Shown here piece by piece: positions 43,362 to 50,771 of a stretch of 50,771 nt of DNA (position 1 is its first letter; the number at the start of each line of letters is the position of its first letter). Source of the DNA: Caulobacteraceae bacterium (lineage in GTDB: Bacteria; Pseudomonadota; Alphaproteobacteria; Caulobacterales; Caulobacteraceae); the NCBI GenBank assembly GCA_027487945.1, contig JAIYCQ010000027.1, positions 1-50,771 of the forward strand, read 5' to 3'. The translations under genes and the position numbers were made by a program. The notes beneath the pieces were generated by a model that saw only the letters and a list, made by a program, of their open reading frames with translations, ran no database searches and was not told where the DNA came from.

Positions 43362-43626
43362 CTTCCGGCGAACGGGCTTGCCCGCCGCCGGTCCTGTCCG
43401 AGAGCTACGCGACGTCGGGGTCACCTGCGTCGTAACAGAAGGGGAGCCCCCCTTCAGCGTAGGGAGACGGGGAAACGAGACGCCGCATCACCGCACAAGC
43501 TGCGGGCGCGGCCGATGCTTTCCTTGGGACAGGTCTACCGTCACCCGCCTTCGGGAGCGATCCCGCGCGCGGGCGGCATGCTTTCGGCGTCCGGATGGTC
43601 CGGGCGTCGTGAACCAGGAGACCGCA
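43362..43626 (+). promoter_or_regulatory. rplJ-rplL mRNA leader, probable L10-type autoregulatory element
   Basis: The 372-base gap between blc and rplJ holds no gene. Downstream of the candidate promoter is a structured leader: CCTGTCC (43393-43399) can pair with GGACAGG (43527-43533) to close a large multi-branched region, and several G/C hairpins lie inside. In other bacteria the L10-L12 complex binds such a leader (L10 leader) to repress rplJ translation. The closing helix and position are seen; the L10 binding motif was not confirmed. Confidence 0.45.
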
Positions 43627-44142
43627 ATGAACCGCGCACAAAAAGCGGAATCGATCGAGACGCTCAAGGGCGTCTTCGCCGATGCCGGCGCCGTGGTCGT
43701 GACCCACTACATGGGTCTGACCGTTGCGGAAATGACCGACCTTCGACTCCGCCTCCGCAAGGAAGGCGCGTCGATCAAGGTGGTGAAGAACACTCTGGCC
43801 CAGAAGGCTCTTGGTGGTTCGCTGGGTGAGGCGGGCGACGCCCTCTTCACCGGCCCCGTCGCCATCGCCTACGGCCCGGATCCCGTCTCCGCCGCCAAGG
43901 TCGCCGCCCAGTTCGCCAAGGAGAACGACAAGTTCACCCTCGTTGGCGGCATCATGGGCAAGGACGTTCTCGACCAGAACGCGGTGAAGGCTCTCGCCAC
44001 GCTGCCGTCGCTGGACGAACTCCGCGGCAAGCTTATCGGCCTTCTGCAGGCTCCCGCGACCAAGGTCGCTGGCGTCATTCAGGCTCCGGCCGCCCAGCTG
44101 GCCCGCGTCTTCAACGCCTACGCCACGAAGGACGCGGCCTAG
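43627..44142 (+). CDS. rplJ: Ribosomal protein uL10
   Basis: A 171-residue stalk base protein that binds L12 dimers. Motifs: RAQKAESIETLKGVFADAGAVVVTHYMGLTVAEMTDLR, IKVVKNTLAQKAL and FTGPVAIAYGPDPVSAAK; the C-terminal helix that holds L12 ends LARVFNAYATKDAA. ATG at 43627 has AGGAG nine bases upstream; in-frame reading far upstream (from 42694) is the leader and antisense of blc, not coding. rplL follows after 48 bases. Confidence 0.97.
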   Translation: MNRAQKAESIETLKGVFADAGAVVVTHYMGLTVAEMTDLRLRLRKEGASIKVVKNTLAQKALGGSLGEAGDALFTGPVAIAYGPDPVSAAKVAAQFAKENDKFTLVGGIMGKDVLDQNAVKALATLPSLDELRGKLIGLLQAPATKVAGVIQAPAAQLARVFNAYATKDAA

Positions 44143-44190
44143 TCCCGGTCATCTCCGCCTACCTCCCAACACCCCAAGGAAAATCGCACC

Positions 44191-44574
44191 ATGTCGAAGC
44201 TCGAAAAGATCGTTGAGGACCTGTCCTCCCTGACCGTCCTGGAAGCCGCTGAGCTCTCCAAGCTGCTGGAAGAAAAGTGGGGCGTCTCCGCCGCTGCTCC
44301 GGTCGCCATGATGGCCGCCGGCGGCGCCGCCGCTGCTCCGGTTGAAGCCGCTGAAGAGCAAACCGAGTTCACCGTTGTTCTGACCGCCGGCGGCGACAAG
44401 AAGATCAACGTGATCAAGGAAGTCCGCGGCGTCCGTCCGGACCTCGGCCTGAAGGAAGCCAAGGACCTGGTCGAAGGCGCTCCGCAGAACGTCGTCGAAA
44501 ACGTCTCCAAGCAGGCCGCTGAAGAGATCGCCAAGAAGCTGACCGAAGCCGGCGCGACCATCCAGATCAAGTAG
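44191..44574 (+). CDS. rplL: Ribosomal protein bL12
   Basis: A 127-residue stalk protein that recruits translation GTPases. N-terminal dimer/L10-binding domain ([30 protein letters not shown]), flexible Ala/Gly hinge ([27 protein letters not shown] region, about 35-55), and globular C-terminal domain with [18 protein letters not shown] and [13 protein letters not shown]. Codon usage shifts toward highly expressed codons. Followed by two small hairpins and a strong terminator, so rplJL and rpoBC are separate or attenuated units. Confidence 0.98.
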   Translation: MSKLEKIVEDLSSLTVLEAAELSKLLEEKWGVSAAAPVAMMAAGGAAAAPVEAAEEQTEFTVVLTAGGDKKINVIKEVRGVRPDLGLKEAKDLVEGAPQNVVENVSKQAAEEIAKKLTEAGATIQIK

Positions 44575-44604
44575 TTCGCGTCCGGGCCAGGCCCGGATCG
44601 GACT

Positions 44605-44680
44605 ATCCCGGCCTCCGTGCCGGGATCAGGACCAGCACCACGATCGCGGGCCCGGAGGGAAACCTCCGGGCCCGTTGTCG
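44605..44680 (+). terminator. Hairpins and terminator after rplL
   Basis: First an 8-bp stem ATCCCGGC/GCCGGGAT (44605-44626), similar to the ends of the repeat at 4287-4381. Then GGGCCCGGAGG (44648-44658), GAAA tetraloop, CCTCCGGGCCC (44663-44673) followed by GTTGTCGTT: an 11-bp perfect stem, the likely rplL terminator or a partial terminator ahead of rpoB. Confidence 0.7.
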
Positions 44681-44751
44681 TTCGGCGCCGGATCGCCTCC
44701 GGCGACCTGAAAGGGGCGGGAACTCCCTGCCGGCGGTCGCGTTAGGACCGG

Positions 44752-44910
44752 ATGCTCAAGCTCGCCGGCGTCTTCCTCGTTGTCATGATCATCGCCGGGA
44801 TCCTCGGATTCGTCGTCGATGTGGCCGGAGGGCTGGCGAAGGTCGCCTTCTTCCTCTGCCTGATCGGCTTCGCCGGCGCGCTGGCCATGAAGGTCCTTGG
44901 CAAGGGCTGA
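44752..44910 (+). CDS. Small two-helix membrane protein, DUF1328-like
   Basis: A 52-residue frame starting at ATG 44752 (AGGA four bases before it) and ending at TGA 44910. Product: LKLAGVFLVVMIIAGILGFV, a short VDVAGGLAKV turn, then AFFLCLIGFAGALAM and a basic KVLGKG end. The M-L-K start, the G-F-x2-(A/V)-x-G-x-A-K turn and the F-F second helix match DUF1328/YtjA small membrane proteins. It lies after the rplL terminator and before the rpoB promoter. Function unknown. Confidence 0.7.
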   Translation: MLKLAGVFLVVMIIAGILGFVVDVAGGLAKVAFFLCLIGFAGALAMKVLGKG

Positions 44911-44970
44911 GCGGCGCCGCTTTGGCCGGGCGTGACGCGGCGTGACGAAAGTCAAGCGGCGCCTCTTCCC

Positions 44971-44994
44971 TTATCCACGGCTTTCCCCTATATC
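44971..44994 (+). promoter_or_regulatory. Candidate rpoB promoter
   Basis: CCTATATC (44987-44994) matches GCTANAWC at seven of eight positions. TTATCC (44971-44976) ten bases upstream is a weak -35. A leader of about 205 bases would follow. Confidence 0.45.
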
Positions 44995-45123
44995 CGCTCC
45001 CTCGCGGAAAATCCGATCAACTGAGACGCGACTTTCCGCGCGCGTGCCCGACAGCCCGGTCAATGCCCTCCGACCGGTGCGATGGGGCGCCCCTGACACG
45101 CCAGGGGCAAGGTCTTGCGTCCG

Positions 45124-45193
45124 CTTCCGGCATCGCCGGAAGAGCCGAGGGTGGACGCGACAAGACACATTTACGCGCGGAGTCCCTCCGCGC
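45124..45193 (+). promoter_or_regulatory. Two hairpins in the rpoB leader
   Basis: CTTCCGGC/GCCGGAAG (45124-45142, loop ATC) and GCGCGGAG/CTCCGCGC (45175-45193, loop TCC). The second ends six bases before the rpoB Shine-Dalgarno region AGGGAAA, so it could affect ribosome access or attenuation. Confidence 0.45.
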
Positions 45194-45207
45194 ACGCAGG
45201 GAAAAAG

Positions 45208-49275
<4,068 letters not shown>

Positions 49276-49285
49276 CGGTTCCCGA

Positions 49286-49312
49286 CCCCTCTCCCGCCCG
49301 GCGGGGGAGGGG
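49286..49312. repeat. G/C hairpin between rpoB and rpoC
   Basis: CCCCTCTCCCGCC (49286-49298) against GGCGGGGGAGGGG (49300-49312), pairing with one T-G wobble. It has no T tract, so it is not an intrinsic terminator in the usual form. Sequence type matches the CCCTCCCC repeats at 334-487. Confidence 0.55.
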
Positions 49313-49351
49313 CGACCGCCAGCCTCTCCATCCAGACATTTTCGCGGGTGA

Positions 49352-50771
<1,420 letters not shown>

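Noticed and set aside
42694..43626. N-terminal extension of rplJ through the leader and blc antisense
   Set aside because: L10 starts at the conserved MNRAQKAE ATG with AGGAG; the upstream part has no L10 similarity and overlaps blc.

Overview
The window reads as chromosomal DNA of a high-GC alphaproteobacterium of the order Caulobacterales (Caulobacter / Phenylobacterium / Brevundimonas-like). The evidence is RcdA, the DUF1013 protein TrcR, CtrA-era cell-cycle neighbours, an alphaproteobacterial LexA box (GTTC-N7-GTTC), promoter-like sequences close to the Caulobacter sigma-73 pattern (TTGACG...GCTANAWC), an imuA-imuB-dnaE2 cassette, and short dispersed inverted repeats between genes. Genus and species cannot be fixed from the sequence alone. 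No phage, transposase, integrase, plasmid or CRISPR signal was seen.

Layout. 1-4.3 kb: tail of purT, then the glycolytic/gluconeogenic genes gap, pgk and class II fba, separated by three large intergenic inverted repeats. 4.3-8.4 kb, minus strand: a DUF2799 lipoprotein, an MHS-type MFS symporter with a large periplasmic insert, a LysE exporter, bacterioferritin and its ferredoxin Bfd. 8.4-11.8 kb, plus strand: cydA-cydB of a cyanide-insensitive-type bd oxidase, a 48-codon DUF2474 companion and thiE. A Fur-like palindrome lies between bfd and cydA. 11.8-16.2 kb: small membrane protein, efp, suhB, an SbtB/SbtA bicarbonate-transport pair and a TerC/Alx family protein with a palindrome-rich leader. 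16.2-19.6 kb: glpQ-like phosphodiesterase, a DUF885-like metallopeptidase and a quinone oxidoreductase. 19.6-25.8 kb: DUF1192, rcdA, a small unknown, rpmE, an ABC exporter, trcR, two DUF465 proteins around ubiX, and a TIGR02444 protein. 25.8-33.3 kb: hybrid histidine kinase, then the convergent SOS mutagenesis operon imuA-imuB-dnaE2. 33.3-39.6 kb: a single-chain biotin-dependent acyl-CoA carboxylase, a TPR lipoprotein, moeA, fpr and a small disordered protein. 39.7-50.8 kb: the transcription/translation block tRNA-Trp, secE, nusG, rplK, rplA, (hypothetical, lipocalin blc), rplJ, rplL, (small DUF1328-like), rpoB and the start of rpoC, which runs off the window at the NADFDGD active-site motif.

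Functional themes: central carbon metabolism, iron storage coupled by position to a high-affinity terminal oxidase, cell-cycle proteolysis/transcription regulators, SOS translesion synthesis, and the core ribosomal/RNA-polymerase operon with several leaders and terminators. Most of the window is housekeeping. The less ordinary items are the SbtA/SbtB pair in an apparent heterotroph, the bfd/cydA control region, the terC leader, the one-polypeptide carboxylase, and the substitution of a ferroxidase ligand in bacterioferritin.
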